Positions 9,345-18,725 of a DNA stretch of 64,000 bases are shown here, in pieces. The position numbers and the translations under genes are program-made. The notes below the pieces were generated by a model that had not been told where the DNA came from, searched no databases, and saw only the letters and a program-made list of their open reading frames with translations. This stretch comes from Acidimicrobiia bacterium (GTDB lineage: Bacteria; Actinomycetota; Acidimicrobiia; IMCC26256; PALSA-610). The stretch is taken from contig JAOSJK010000001.1 in NCBI GenBank assembly GCA_027494135.1, positions 1-64,000 on the forward strand. Reading direction: 5' to 3'. Each line of letters begins with the position of its first letter. Positions within the stretch are counted from its first letter, which is position 1.

Positions 9345-9986
9345 TTGGCACAGCGGGGACGACGCGAGGCGATCCTCGATGCGGCGATGGACCTCTACGC
9401 GCGGTCCAAGGACGGGGGTGTGACGATCCAGGAGATCGCCGACGCCGCAGGTACTCACAAGACGACGCTCCTGTACCACTTCCCCAGCAAGGACATTCTC
9501 TACGAGGCGGTCCTCGAGAGGGCCCTCGAACCGGTCGTCGAGATGATGGAGGCCTTCCTGCAGAGCGAGTTCACCCCGGACCGGCTCGGCTGGTATCTCG
9601 ACGAGCTGCACCGGTTCCTGAGGGACAACCCCTCGATACCCCACTTGCTGATGCGCGAGCTCGACTACGGGGAGAAGTACGCAGACCACTTCGTGAGGAT
9701 CTTCGCGCCGGCGCAGAGGCGACTCGCAGAGGCCGAGGACGCCGGACTGATCGTGCACGTGGAGCCCGTCTTCCTCGTGCACGACCTGCACGTGCAGATC
9801 ATGGCCTACTTCTGTCACGGCCCCCTGTTGAAGAGGCTGATGGGCTCAGACCCGTACTCGGTCGACGCGATGATCCTCCGTCGCCAGTACCTGGTCGATC
9901 AGGTCGCGCACCAGTGGCGCCCCGACAAGCCTCGGATTGCGAAGGCTACGTCGTCGAAGGGCGGGTCGGACCGGCAGACGGGCTGA
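9345..9986 (+). CDS. TetR-family transcriptional regulator
   Basis: 213 residues. The N-terminal helix-turn-helix is clear: REAILDAAMDLYARS, VTIQEIADAAGTHKTTLLYH, FPSKDILYEAVLE. The C-terminal ligand domain is not recognisable. The likely start is TTG at 9345, with AGAGGGGAAG upstream; the frame is open further upstream but has no TetR sequence there. It does not resemble KstR2. It ends inside the converging luciferase-like gene (41-bp overlap). Likely controls itself, the monooxygenase operon or the flanking catabolic genes (inference). Confidence 0.9.
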   Translation: MAQRGRREAILDAAMDLYARSKDGGVTIQEIADAAGTHKTTLLYHFPSKDILYEAVLERALEPVVEMMEAFLQSEFTPDRLGWYLDELHRFLRDNPSIPHLLMRELDYGEKYADHFVRIFAPAQRRLAEAEDAGLIVHVEPVFLVHDLHVQIMAYFCHGPLLKRLMGSDPYSVDAMILRRQYLVDQVAHQWRPDKPRIAKATSSKGGSDRQTG

Positions 9987-10975
9987 CCGCGCGTCGCGTC
10001 AGCCGCGGCAGGACCTCGGTCTCGAAGAGCTCGAGGCTCTCCCAGCCCAGCTCGGGAGGCATGCCTGCGAGGAGCGGGTGCAGGGTGAGCGACCCCTTCC
10101 GGCCGATGCGCTCCCCCAGGGCGACGCACTCGTCGGGCGTGACCACCTCGTAGATGCCGCTCCCCTTGATCCCCTCGAGGTCGTTGGCCCAGACGGCGAA
10201 CGCCGAGCGCACCTCGGGCGTCTGCCAATCAGCGTACGTCTTGGCGTCGTGGAGTATGTAGGGCGCCAGCCGCTGCCAGTCGCGATCGGGGTCGCTGCTC
10301 ACGTAGACGAATCCGGGGAGGTTCGGCAGGAAGACCGCCCCCTTGTAACCGATCTTCTCGCACTCCTCCCGGTAGAGCGCCGCAAGCTCGGGATCGTGCA
10401 CCGCAGGGAAGAACCCGATGCGCAGCCGGGCGGCGCGGCGGGCCGAGGCCGGAGCCGATCCACCCAGGAAGATGTACGGGTGCGGCTGCGTGAACGGCCG
10501 CGGGGTGACACGCACGGTCCGTCCTCGCCACTCGAACGGCTCGCCCGTCCACGCCTTGCGCAGGGTCTCCACGAACTCCTCGAGGAGACGGCCGCGCTGT
10601 GAGCGCTCGATGCCGTACATCACGAACTCGTCGGGCCGGTATCCGGCTCCGAGCACCACGCTCACCCGTCCCCGGCTCCCGAGGTCGAGTACCGCCATCT
10701 CCTCGGCGATCCGGATCGGATCGTTCACCGGCGCGAGCAGGCACGCGATCGACACCCGCAGCCTCTTGGTCCGCCCGGTTATCTGGCCCGCCATGGTCAG
10801 CGGTGCCGGGATGAAGCCGTCGTCTGCTCCGTGGTGCTCGGACAGCACCGCGTAGTCGATGCCGACCCGGTCACCCCCACTCGCACATGTCCAGGCATGC
10901 GCCGTACAGGTCGGCTGTGGTCGCCGGGCCGTCGTCCTGGTTGCGGAAGTCGAAGCGCAGCGCGATCTGGACCAT
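9946..10975 (-). CDS. LLM-class (luciferase-like) flavin/F420-dependent oxidoreductase (one frame break)
   Basis: About 342 residues. Starts MVQIALRFDFRNQ with a GGAGGAG ribosome site, then a TIM barrel with YAVLSEHHGADDG, LGAGYRPDEFVMYG and PYIFLGGSAPASARRAARL. The family uses FMN or F420 to oxidise or hydroxylate diverse substrates; members accompany steroid gene clusters in mycobacteria. One extra base in the C-run 10874-10878 splits the first 34 codons from the rest; dropping it gives EWGDRVGIDYAVLSEHHG. Follows the flavoprotein gene at 10997 by 21 bp. Confidence 0.88.
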
Positions 10976-10996
10976 TGTGACGATCTCCTCCGGACT

Positions 10997-12646
10997 TCAG
11001 ATTTCGAACGACTTGATCGACTCGGCGTCTGCGCCGCGACCGGCGAGGTGACCGAAAGTGATGCCGAGTCCTATGGTCGCCCCGGGACCCCAGTACCCCC
11101 TGGCCCGCCGGCGAGGCGATGCAGTTACCGGCGCCGTACAGGCCCGGGATCGGCTCGCCTTGCACGTCGATGACCTGCGCTCTCGGGTTGATCACCGGGC
11201 CACCATTGGTGTCGAGGGTCGCTGCGCAGACGATGATGCAGTAGTAGGGCCCCTCGGCGGCGAACGGAGCGATGCTCGGGTTCGGCGAACCGGGACGCTT
11301 CGGCCCGCTCCACGCCCTCGCTATCGCGGCTTCGCCGCGTCCGAAGTCGAGGTCTCTGCCCGTCTCTGCGAAGTCGTCGAAGCGTGCGATCGTGGCGGCC
11401 AGGTTCGTCGAGAACGACGGATCGAGGCGGAGTCCGGCGATGTCATCCGCCATCTCGACGAGCGCGGCGTCGATATTGGTGGCGAGGTCATCCCACGTGT
11501 CGCCCTTGATCACGTAGTCGGCGTCCTTGCCGGGCATGGGGATCGGATGGCGCATCACGTGCCGGCTCGGCGAGCTGGCAACGTTGTCGTCGTAGAGCAT
11601 GAACATGAGCAGGTTCGGATACTCACGACGGTTGGGGTCGTAAGCGGCGTGGATTCGGCTGCGGTCGCTGTACGCCATCTTCTCGTTGACGACGCGCCGG
11701 CCGTACTTGTTCACCTGGATCATCGCGTCGCCCCATGGGATCCACACCCCCGGTGGTGAGGGCGACCGCAGTGCGGCCTTGAGCGGGACCTGCTTCCACC
11801 ACGCGTTGGCCATGTTGCCCAACTCGCGCCGGCCTCGATTCCGATGCTCACGAAGTCGCCCTGCGCGCCGGAGGTCGAGCAGGATCCGTACACGCGACCC
11901 GGCAGGTGACGGCGGACGAGCTCCGCGTTGTGCGCGAAGCCACCCGACGCGAAGACGACGGCCTTGCGCGCCCGCGCCAACACGGTCAAATGGCGGTACC
12001 GAAGCTCCAACCCGACCGCCGCACGGTCGTCGTTCTGGAGGAGCTTCACGGCCCTGTGCTCCAGGGCTATGTCGATGCCGCGCTCGCGAGCGGCACGCTC
12101 GAGCTGCTCGATGATGAGAGGCGTACCTGGGCTCGGGCGACAGTGACGGCCGTTCGGAACCTTGTTCTCTGGGAGGTCGGCGCCGTAGTCGGGCATCTCC
12201 GGGAGCTCGATCCCGAACCCGAGATCTATCGGCCGGGTGGGGTCGGGCACTGCATCGTCGGCGATCACGTCGAGCGCCCCGACGCCGGTCAGGTACTCGA
12301 CCGCCCTGGAGGCGTTGTCGTAGAACGCCTCGATCAGCTCGTACGCATCGGTAGGTAGGCCGAGGGTCGGGTGGCTCGCGCAGTACCACTGCGGGTACGA
12401 CATACGGCACATGTAGCGGATCGCGTCGTCTCGTGCATCATCCTTGCCCTGCGCGCGCAGCGCCGGGTTGTCGGGGATCCAGGCCGTGCCGCCCGACAGT
12501 GCGGTCGTGCCGCCGACTCCTTCGTTGCGCTCGAACATCACCACCGACGACCCTTCGACCGCGGCAGTGATCGCGGCGGCGAAGGCTGCGCCGCCGGTAC
12601 CGACGACCAGCACATCGGCGTCGTAGTCGAAGATATCGTCGTTCAC
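10997..12646 (-). CDS. FAD-dependent oxidoreductase, KstD/fumarate-reductase flavoprotein family (two frame breaks)
   Basis: About 549 residues, typical for 3-ketosteroid 1-dehydrogenase-like proteins. N-terminal dinucleotide fold VLVVGTGGAAFAAAI, then GGTTALSGGTAWIPDNP and MANAWWKQV; the C-terminus GPGATIGLGITFGHLAG is the FAD-closing segment. Breaks: one base missing near 11824 and one extra in the C-run 11096-11100; correcting both gives one frame from GTG 12646 to the stop at 10997. It could desaturate a steroid ring or act on another cyclic ketone; substrate not decidable. Starts 22 bp after the enoyl-CoA hydratase gene, same operon. Confidence 0.87.
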
Positions 12647-12668
12647 GGCCGCCTCCGGCGAGTGCCGG

Positions 12669-13490
12669 TCACTGCCCCTTGAACTCGGGCTTGCGCTTCT
12701 CGATGAACGCGCGAGTCCCCTCGCGGGCATCGGCGGTATGTGCCGACATGGTCGCGGCGACAGCCTCGTAGTCGAGCATCTCGTCGAGCGTCGACGTCAG
12801 CGACTTGTGGATGAACCTCCGGGCGAGATCGACCGCGACGCTCGGGCCCGCGGCGAGCTCCCTCGCGTACGCCATCGCCGTAGGGAGCGACTCGCCCTTC
12901 GGTACGAGCTCGTCGACGAGGCCGTGGCGGTGACACTCCTCTGCCTCGAGTATCCGCCCGGTCTCGACCATCATCAGCGCGGTCGAGAGGCTGGTGATGC
13001 GCGGGAGGAAGTAGGTGATTCCGCAGTCGGGTGCGAAGCCGAGACGCACCATCGCCGCGCTCATGCGCGTCGTCTCGTCACCGATCCGGCGGTCGCAGGC
13101 GAGGGCGAACGCCAGGCCGGCTCCCATCACGGGCCCGTGGAGCGACGCGATGACCGGCTTGTCGACCTCGACGATCCAGCGTGTGAGCTCTGCCACCGGT
13201 CCGGCCGGTGTCTTGCGCTGATAGCGCTCGAGCGGCGCCTCGGAGAGCCCGGGTATCCCCCGCTCGGAGTCCCCTCCCAGCCACTCGGCATCTCCCCCCG
13301 AGCAGAATCCGCGCCCTGCTCCGGCCAGGACGATCACCGCCACCTCGTCGCGCTTGCGGAGGTCGCGGAACAGGTCGCAGAGGTCCTGCGCAAGGTCCCA
13401 GTTGATGGCGTTCAATCGCTCGGGGCGATTCAACGTGACCACACCTACGCGGTCCTCGATCTCGAACAGGTAGTGCGAATCAGCTCCCAT
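12669..13490 (-). CDS. Enoyl-CoA hydratase/isomerase family protein
   Basis: 273-residue crotonase-fold protein. Oxyanion-hole segments GAGRGFCSGGDAEWLGG and ASLHGPVMGAGLAFALACD are clear. At the second catalytic position the protein reads LGFAPDCGITYFLPR, with Asp where hydratases have Glu, as in several isomerase or hydrolase relatives. Acts on acyl-CoA thioesters; the exact substrate is unknown. Lies between two oxidoreductases in a minus-strand run, so likely part of one catabolic operon (14588 to 9946). Confidence 0.9.
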   Translation of the reverse strand: MGADSHYLFEIEDRVGVVTLNRPERLNAINWDLAQDLCDLFRDLRKRDEVAVIVLAGAGRGFCSGGDAEWLGGDSERGIPGLSEAPLERYQRKTPAGPVAELTRWIVEVDKPVIASLHGPVMGAGLAFALACDRRIGDETTRMSAAMVRLGFAPDCGITYFLPRITSLSTALMMVETGRILEAEECHRHGLVDELVPKGESLPTAMAYARELAAGPSVAVDLARRFIHKSLTSTLDEMLDYEAVAATMSAHTADAREGTRAFIEKRKPEFKGQ

Positions 13491-13520
13491 ATCGGTCCTC
13501 GCCTCGGTCGTCTCGATCGA

Positions 13521-14588
13521 TCAGGCCGTCTGCAGGGACGCGATGGTCCCCGCTAGCCACTCCTCGTCGGCGCGCAGCGCCGGTGGCAGATCCAGTAGCA
13601 CCTCCGAGAAGAGACCCGCGCACCGCTGCGCGATCGACGCGGCGAGATCGCCGCTCGCGGCGACGACCGCCCACTCATCGAGCATCTCGTCGGTGATCCG
13701 GCTCGGCATCTCGGCCCAACGTCGCTCCTTCGACATCTGATGGAGCTCCTGGCCGACCTCCTCCCAGCCGTGGTGCACCAGCACTGCGTGATACGTGGGA
13801 GTGGACGAGTAGAACGCAATGTGGCCCTTTATCGCGTGCTCGGCGGCCGCGATCTCCGCGTCGTCGCGGCCGACGGCCAGGAACGGTGCGCCGATCATGT
13901 CGAGGTCTCCCGACGTACGGCCACTGATGGCGGCACCGGCCTCCACTGCGGGCAGCACGACGTCGCGCACGTAGCCGAAGGTCGCGATGGGATGCACGCG
14001 CACTCCGGCGCAGAGCTCGCCGGCGAGGCGGGCCATGTACGGATTGACCGCCGCCAGGTGGATCGGGACGTCCGGGTGCTCGATCGGCCCGGGGTTGAAC
14101 AGCGGGTTCATGAGCGTGAACCGGTAGTGGTCCGATTCGAAGGCGGGCCGGGCACCGGTCTGGAACGTCTCGAACATCGCCTTCATGCACGCGACGTAGT
14201 CGCGCATGCGCGGTCCGGCCGGCACGTTCCAATCCGATGCGTAGCGGCGCTCGACGTGGCTGCGCACCTGACTCCCCAGGCCGAGCTGGAAGCGGCCTCC
14301 CGAGAGCTGTTGGAGGTCCCAGGCGAGCTGCGCTGTCACGAGGGGGCTGCGAGGGAACGCGATCGCCACATTGGTGCCCAGCGAGACCCGCCGGGTGTGC
14401 TCGGCGGCGACAGCGAGCGGCAGGAAGGGGTCGTGACCGGCCTCCGGCACAGTCACCCCGTCGAAGCCCAGGCTCTCGGCGACGCGCGCGGCGTCGGTTA
14501 TGCGCGCGAAGTCGATGGGCGGCTGCTCGTCGCCCGTGTACTGACCGTCCTCCGGGCCCAGCAACACGGTCTGGACTCGAAAACCCAT
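13521..14588 (-). CDS. LLM-class F420-dependent oxidoreductase (TIGR03617-like)
   Basis: 355 residues, intact. N-terminus PIDFARITDAARVAESLGFDGVTVPEAGHDPF, then GTNVAIAFPRSPLVTAQLAWDLQQLSGGR, which is the block typical of F420-dependent luciferase-like proteins of actinobacterial lipid and steroid clusters. C-terminal part ends LFSEVLLDLPPALRADEEW. First gene of the minus-strand run; the 158-bp gap to fadE30 holds divergent promoters and a palindrome. Function presumed hydride transfer with F420H2; substrate unknown. Confidence 0.88.
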   Translation of the reverse strand: MGFRVQTVLLGPEDGQYTGDEQPPIDFARITDAARVAESLGFDGVTVPEAGHDPFLPLAVAAEHTRRVSLGTNVAIAFPRSPLVTAQLAWDLQQLSGGRFQLGLGSQVRSHVERRYASDWNVPAGPRMRDYVACMKAMFETFQTGARPAFESDHYRFTLMNPLFNPGPIEHPDVPIHLAAVNPYMARLAGELCAGVRVHPIATFGYVRDVVLPAVEAGAAISGRTSGDLDMIGAPFLAVGRDDAEIAAAEHAIKGHIAFYSSTPTYHAVLVHHGWEEVGQELHQMSKERRWAEMPSRITDEMLDEWAVVAASGDLAASIAQRCAGLFSEVLLDLPPALRADEEWLAGTIASLQTA

Positions 14589-14663
14589 GCGTCGGGCCCT
14601 CCTCTCCTGCGCTCGCGCTCGCCGGCGCGCCCGCCGGAGGAGCCTACTCCGCGGTGGGGATTT

Positions 14664-14679
14664 CCGACCAGGTGGTCGG
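14664..14679. promoter_or_regulatory. Palindrome CCGACCA-GG-TGGTCGG, probable TetR-type operator
   Basis: Perfect 7-bp arms with a 2-bp centre in the divergent gap between the luciferase-like gene (starts 14588, minus) and fadE30 (starts 14747, plus). Its size and symmetry fit a TetR-family dimer site. It lies about 55-70 bp upstream of the fadE30 -10 and 76 bp upstream of the minus-strand start, so it could serve either gene. Confidence 0.5.
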
Positions 14680-14733
14680 GTTTGTCGTCGCGGGGCTCCC
14701 TCTCCGGAAGGTCGCGCTATCGCGCTGCGCCGG

Positions 14734-14739
14734 TAACGT
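14734..14739 (+). promoter_or_regulatory. -10 element TAACGT of a probable leaderless fadE30 transcript
   Basis: TAACGT fits the actinobacterial TAnnnT -10 and ends 7 bases before the fadE30 ATG, so transcription would start at the start codon. No ribosome site precedes the ATG, which supports a leaderless message. No convincing -35. Confidence 0.5.
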
Positions 14740-14746
14740 GAGGCCG

Positions 14747-15898
14747 ATGCGCTTCACCCAGGAGGACGACGTGTTCCGGGCCGAGGTCCGGGACTGGCTC
14801 GAGGCCAATCTCACCGGTCCGTTCGCCGATGCTCGCGGGATCGGCGGATCGGGTCGCGAGCACGAGGACCATGAGGTGCGCCTCGCATGGGAGCGTCGAC
14901 TCGGCGAGGCCGGATGGATCGGCCTCGCCTGGCCCAAGGAGGTCGGGGGTCGGGGCGCGAGCCTCGTCCGTCAGGTGATCTTCGCCGAGGAGTACGCCCG
15001 GGCCGACGCCCCCGCCCGCGTGAACCACATGGGCGAGCACCTGCTCGGCCCCACGCTCATCGCGTTCGGCACCGACGCCCAGAAGGAGCGCTTCCTACCG
15101 CCGATCCTGCGGGGTGAGGAGCTCTGGTGCCAGGGGTACTCGGAGCCCGACGCGGGATCCGACCTGGCGAACGTGCAGACGACCGCGGTGCGCGACGGCG
15201 ACACGTGGATCATCAACGGACAGAAGGTCTGGACCTCGCTGGCGCAGTGGGCCGACTGGTGCTTCGTCGTCGCCCGCACCGACCGGGAGGCACCACGTCA
15301 CCGCGGGCTCTCCTACCTGCTCTGCCCCATGCGTCAGGAGGGTGTGGAGATCCGCCCCATCGTCCAGATCACGGGGACGTCGGAGTTCAACGAGGTCTTC
15401 TTCGACGGCGCCCGCACGGCCGCGGCGAACATCGTCGGCGAGCTGAACGGCGGGTGGCGGGTGGCGCTGGCGACCCTCGCCTTCGAGCGTGGAGTCTCGA
15501 CGCTCGCGCAGCAGATCGGCTTCGAGCGGGAGCTCGACTCCGTACTGACGGTGGCACGCGAGCGCGGCCTCACCGACGACCCGATCGTCCGAGCACGGCT
15601 GGCCGACGCATGGATCGGTCTGCGGCTGCTGCGGTACAACGCTCTGCGCACGATGAGCGACGAGGGCGAGCCGGGCCCGGAGGCGTCGATCTCCAAGCTC
15701 GCGTGGGCCACGTGGCACCGCGCACTCGGGCGCCTGGCCGCGGACGTGCTCGGACCATCGATCGAGCTGTCGGAGCACGAGAGCCTCCGGAGCCTCTTCC
15801 TCTTCACCACTGCCGACACGATCTACGGCGGCTCGAACCAGATCCAGCGCAACCTCCTCGGGGAGCGCGTCCTCGGCCTACCCAAGGAGCCGGTGTGA
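14747..15898 (+). CDS. fadE30: Acyl-CoA dehydrogenase FadE30 (HIP-CoA dehydrogenase)
   Basis: 383 residues. The sequence follows mycobacterial FadE30 closely: GSGREHEDHE near residue 35, EEYARADAPARVNHMGEHLL near 85, CQGYSEPDAGSDLA, QKVWTSLAQWADWCF, IQITGTSEFNEVFFD-like block, and YGGSNQIQRNLLGERVLGLP at the C-terminus. In mycobacteria it performs the first beta-oxidation step on the propionyl side chain of HIP-CoA, using FAD. ATG chosen by homology; frame open upstream but unrelated. Stop overlaps the ipdF start (GTGTGA). Confidence 0.93.
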   Translation: MRFTQEDDVFRAEVRDWLEANLTGPFADARGIGGSGREHEDHEVRLAWERRLGEAGWIGLAWPKEVGGRGASLVRQVIFAEEYARADAPARVNHMGEHLLGPTLIAFGTDAQKERFLPPILRGEELWCQGYSEPDAGSDLANVQTTAVRDGDTWIINGQKVWTSLAQWADWCFVVARTDREAPRHRGLSYLLCPMRQEGVEIRPIVQITGTSEFNEVFFDGARTAAANIVGELNGGWRVALATLAFERGVSTLAQQIGFERELDSVLTVARERGLTDDPIVRARLADAWIGLRLLRYNALRTMSDEGEPGPEASISKLAWATWHRALGRLAADVLGPSIELSEHESLRSLFLFTTADTIYGGSNQIQRNLLGERVLGLPKEPV

Positions 15899-16683
15899 CA
15901 CCGACAAGCGCGCCCGAGTACCCATCCGGCCATGGGCTGCTGGCCGGCAAGACGGTGCTGGTGACCGCTGCGGCCGGCACCGGGATCGGCTTCGCGACCG
16001 CCAAGCGCTGCGCCGAGGAGGGCGCGCTCGTTGTGCTGAGCGACAAGCACGAGCGCCGCCTCGCCGAGTCGGCCGGCGCTCTTGCGGGTGCGGGCGGAGC
16101 CGCCCCCGTGGCCGTACCCTGCGACGTGACGGTGGAAGACGACGTGCAGCGCCTCTTCGCCGCGGCAGTCGAAGCCGGCTCCGGCCGACTCGACGTGGTC
16201 GTCAACAACGCGGGGCTCGGCGGGACCGCGTCGCTGGTCGACATGACCGACGAGGAGTGGGACGTCGTACTCGACGTCACCCTCAACGGGACCTTCCGCT
16301 GCACCCGCGCCGCGCTGCGCCACATGATCCCGAAAGGCGCGGGCGTGGTCGTGAACAACTCGTCGGTGCTCGGCTGGCGGGCCCAGGCCGGGCAGTCGCA
16401 CTACGCCGCGGCCAAGGCGGCAGTGATGGCTCTCACCCGCTGCGCCGCGATGGAGGCCGCCCCCGCCGGCGTGCGCGTGAACGCGGTCGCACCGAGCATC
16501 GCAATGCACCCGTTCCTCGCGAAGGTCACATCCGACGAGCTCCTCGACGACCTCACCAGCCGCGAGGCCTTCGGGCGCGCCGCCGAGCCGTGGGAGGTCG
16601 CCAACGTGATCGTCTTCCTCGCCAGCGACTACTCGTCGTATCTCACCGGCGAGGTGGTATCGGTGAGCAGCCAGCACCCCTGA
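15895..16683 (+). CDS. ipdF: Short-chain dehydrogenase IpdF
   Basis: 262 residues. Near-collinear with mycobacterial IpdF: GHGLLAGKTVLVTAAAGTG (cofactor loop), NNAGLGG, MTDDEW-like MTDEEW, NNSSVLGWRAQ, catalytic SHYAAAK, and the unusual C-terminus LTGEVVSVSSQHP. IpdF oxidises the 5-hydroxyl group of the HIP-CoA hydroxy form with NAD. GTG start overlaps the fadE30 stop, so the two are translationally coupled. Confidence 0.93.
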   Translation: MTPTSAPEYPSGHGLLAGKTVLVTAAAGTGIGFATAKRCAEEGALVVLSDKHERRLAESAGALAGAGGAAPVAVPCDVTVEDDVQRLFAAAVEAGSGRLDVVVNNAGLGGTASLVDMTDEEWDVVLDVTLNGTFRCTRAALRHMIPKGAGVVVNNSSVLGWRAQAGQSHYAAAKAAVMALTRCAAMEAAPAGVRVNAVAPSIAMHPFLAKVTSDELLDDLTSREAFGRAAEPWEVANVIVFLASDYSSYLTGEVVSVSSQHP

Positions 16684-16695
16684 ACGGGGCGTCCC

Positions 16696-17460
16696 CTAGG
16701 GTCGGGCGGCGTCGAGGAACGCCGGTCGCTCACCTCCGCCGTCGACGACGAGGTTGGCCCCGCTCACGTACGCGGCGAGCGGCGACGCCAGGAAGAGGCA
16801 CGCGTGGGCTACGTCGGCGGGGAGGCCCAAGCGCCCGAGAGGGACGGTCGCGGCGACGCGTGCCGCGTGCTCGGGGCCCCCGTAGTGTTCCTCGGCCATC
16901 TCGGTGCGGATCAGGCCTGGGCTGACGCAGTTCACCCGCACCTTCGGCGCCCACTCGACGGCCAGCGTGCGCGTGAGGTTCATCAGCCCCGCCTTCGCGG
17001 CGCCGTAGGCCGCAGTCCCGGGCGACGGCCGCAGCCCGCTCACACTTCCCACGTTCACGACGCAGCCCCCTCCGGCCGCCTGCATGACTGCGTTCGCGGC
17101 CTGGGCGACGAGGAGCGGCGCGGTGAGGTTGAGGGCGATGATCGCGGCCGAGAAGCGGGGCGACGCTGTCGAAGCGTCGGCACTGGGCGAGCCGCCGGCG
17201 TTGTTGACGACGACGTGGAGGCCGCCCCTGCGCTCGACGACGGTGTCGACGAGCCGAGAGACGCTCTCGGCATCGCGCACATCGGCCTCGACGAACTCCG
17301 CGCTACGGCCGCCGGACGCGGGTAGAACATCGGGGGCGTGACGCGAGCACACGACGACCTCGGCCCCCGCGCCGAGGAACCCCTCGGCGATGCCTGCACC
17401 GATCCCCCGCGAGCCTCCGGTGACCAGGACGACGGAGCCGGTGAAGTCGAGAGCGATCAC
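16696..17460 (-). CDS. Short-chain dehydrogenase of the HIP cluster (Rv3549c-like)
   Basis: 254 residues. Cofactor motif VTGGSRGIGAGIAEGF, NNAGGSPSAD, GSVSGLRPSPGTAAYGAAKAG with the catalytic Tyr and Lys, and a C-terminus GANLVVDGGGERPA. From memory it matches the mycobacterial SDR that sits divergently next to echA20, and the same divergent arrangement is seen here (61 bp between starts). It probably oxidises a hydroxyacyl-CoA in side-chain or ring removal; the exact step is not settled. GTG at 17460 is the start that gives the usual length. Confidence 0.9.
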   Translation of the reverse strand: MIALDFTGSVVLVTGGSRGIGAGIAEGFLGAGAEVVVCSRHAPDVLPASGGRSAEFVEADVRDAESVSRLVDTVVERRGGLHVVVNNAGGSPSADASTASPRFSAAIIALNLTAPLLVAQAANAVMQAAGGGCVVNVGSVSGLRPSPGTAAYGAAKAGLMNLTRTLAVEWAPKVRVNCVSPGLIRTEMAEEHYGGPEHAARVAATVPLGRLGLPADVAHACLFLASPLAAYVSGANLVVDGGGERPAFLDAARP

Positions 17461-17507
17461 CCGGGGATTCTCGCACCTCCCCGGCCGGCTCCCGAGGACC
17501 GCCCGAC

Positions 17508-17513
17508 TACAGT
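17508..17513 (+). promoter_or_regulatory. -10 element TACAGT of a probable leaderless echA20 transcript
   Basis: TACAGT ends 8 bases before the echA20 ATG, with no ribosome site between. The segment TACAGTCTCGGCCGATG parallels TAACGTGAGGCCGATG before fadE30, so both genes may use the same promoter type and start without a leader. Confidence 0.5.
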
Positions 17514-17521
17514 CTCGGCCG

Positions 17522-18278
17522 ATGATCCGCTCCGAGGTCCGTGACCACGTCGCCGAGGTGGTGATCGACAACCCGCCGGTGAACGCGCTCCCCGGTGAAC
17601 GGCTGGTTCGATCTCGCCGAGACCATCCGGCGGCTGGGTCGCGATCCCGAGGTGCGGGCCCTGATAATCGCCGCCAATCCCGAGATCGGCGGGTACCAGG
17701 CCGGAGTCGACATCAAGGAGCTCGCGGCCGATCCCACCAAGAAGTCGCTGATCGACGTCAATCACGGCTGCCGGGAGACGTTCGCCGCTGTCTACGACTG
17801 TGAGGTGCCGGTCATCGCAGCGGTGCACGGCTACTGCCTCGGCGGCGGCATCGGCATCGCCGGCAACGCCGACATCGTGGTGGCCGCCGACGACGCCACA
17901 TTCGGCCTGCCCGAGGTAGACCGCGGCGCGCTCGGAGCCGCGACCCACCTGTCCAGGCTCGTCCCGCAGCACAAGATGCGGGCGCTGTTCTTCACCGGGA
18001 CGACCGTCAGCGCGCAGGAGCTCCTCTCCTTCGGCACCGTGGAACGCGTCGTGCCGCGTGCCGAGCTGATGGACGCCGCACGTGAGATCGCAGCGACGAT
18101 CGCGGCCAAGAGCCCTCTGGTCATACGTCGTGCCAAGGAGTCCCTGAACGCGATCGATCCCGTCGACGTGAAGCGCAGCTACCGGTTCGAGCAGGGCTTC
18201 ACCTTCGAGCTGAACCTCTGGGGCGACTCCGACGAGCTCCGCCAGTCGTTCGTCGAAGGGCGCGACGCCGACGTCTGA
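17522..18278 (+). CDS. echA20: Ring D-opening hydrolase EchA20 (one frame break)
   Basis: About 251 residues after correction. Strong likeness to mycobacterial EchA20: DNPPVNALP at the start, AGVDIKELAAD, VPVIAAVHGYCLGGGIG, DDATFGLPEVDRGALGAATH, and EQGFTFELNLWG at the end. EchA20 is a crotonase-fold hydrolase that opens the last D-ring of HIEC-CoA to give COCHEA-CoA. One extra base in the C-run 17590-17593 separates the first 23 codons; dropping it gives NALPVNGWFDLAETIRR. Converges on the DUF35 gene with 12 bp between stops. Confidence 0.93.
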
Positions 18279-18290
18279 CCAGGCGGACCG

Positions 18291-18725
18291 TCAGGGCCTC
18301 GTCCAGCGGGGCAGGACGATGTCGTCGGAGACCCGATCGAAGACGACCTGGATCGGTTCGCCGATCTCGATGGTTGCGGGGTCGACGCTGTTGATCGGCG
18401 CTCCGGCCGCAGCGATCAGGTTGCCGACGAGCCGCAACGACGGATCTTCGTCGAGGGCCACGACGACGGTGTTGTACGGCGCCAGCTCCGCGTAGGCGGG
18501 GAGCAGCGGCGGGTGCGACACGGCAAATGACCACACGATGCCGCGACCCGACAGAGCCGGCCACTCCGAGGCGGTAGATCGGCACCAGGGGCACATCGGC
18601 CGAGGCGGGAAGCGGAATCGGGCGCACTCCGAGCAGCGCTGCATGCGGAGCTCGCCGAGGCGCGTGCCCTCCCAGAACGGAGCTCCGTCCTCGTCGACGA
18701 CCGGTAGCAGGATCCCGTCGCTCAC
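18291..18725 (-). CDS. DUF35 zinc-ribbon/OB-fold protein, partner of the Ltp2-like aldolase
   Basis: 144 residues. N-terminal rubredoxin-like zinc ribbon with four cysteines (CSEC near residue 32 and MCPWC near 44), then an OB-fold. In the mycobacterial side-chain aldolase the equivalent DUF35 domain is fused to ChsH2 and is required for Ltp2 activity; here it is a separate protein beside the thiolase-like gene. GTG start overlaps the stop of a 16-residue frame (18722-18772) and has CAGGAG upstream. Confidence 0.9.
   Translation of the reverse strand: MSDGILLPVVDEDGAPFWEGTRLGELRMQRCSECARFRFPPRPMCPWCRSTASEWPALSGRGIVWSFAVSHPPLLPAYAELAPYNTVVVALDEDPSLRLVGNLIAAAGAPINSVDPATIEIGEPIQVVFDRVSDDIVLPRWTRP

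Noticed and set aside
9345-9986. KstR2 orthologue
   Set aside because: Only the general TetR helix-turn-helix matches; the rest does not resemble KstR2.
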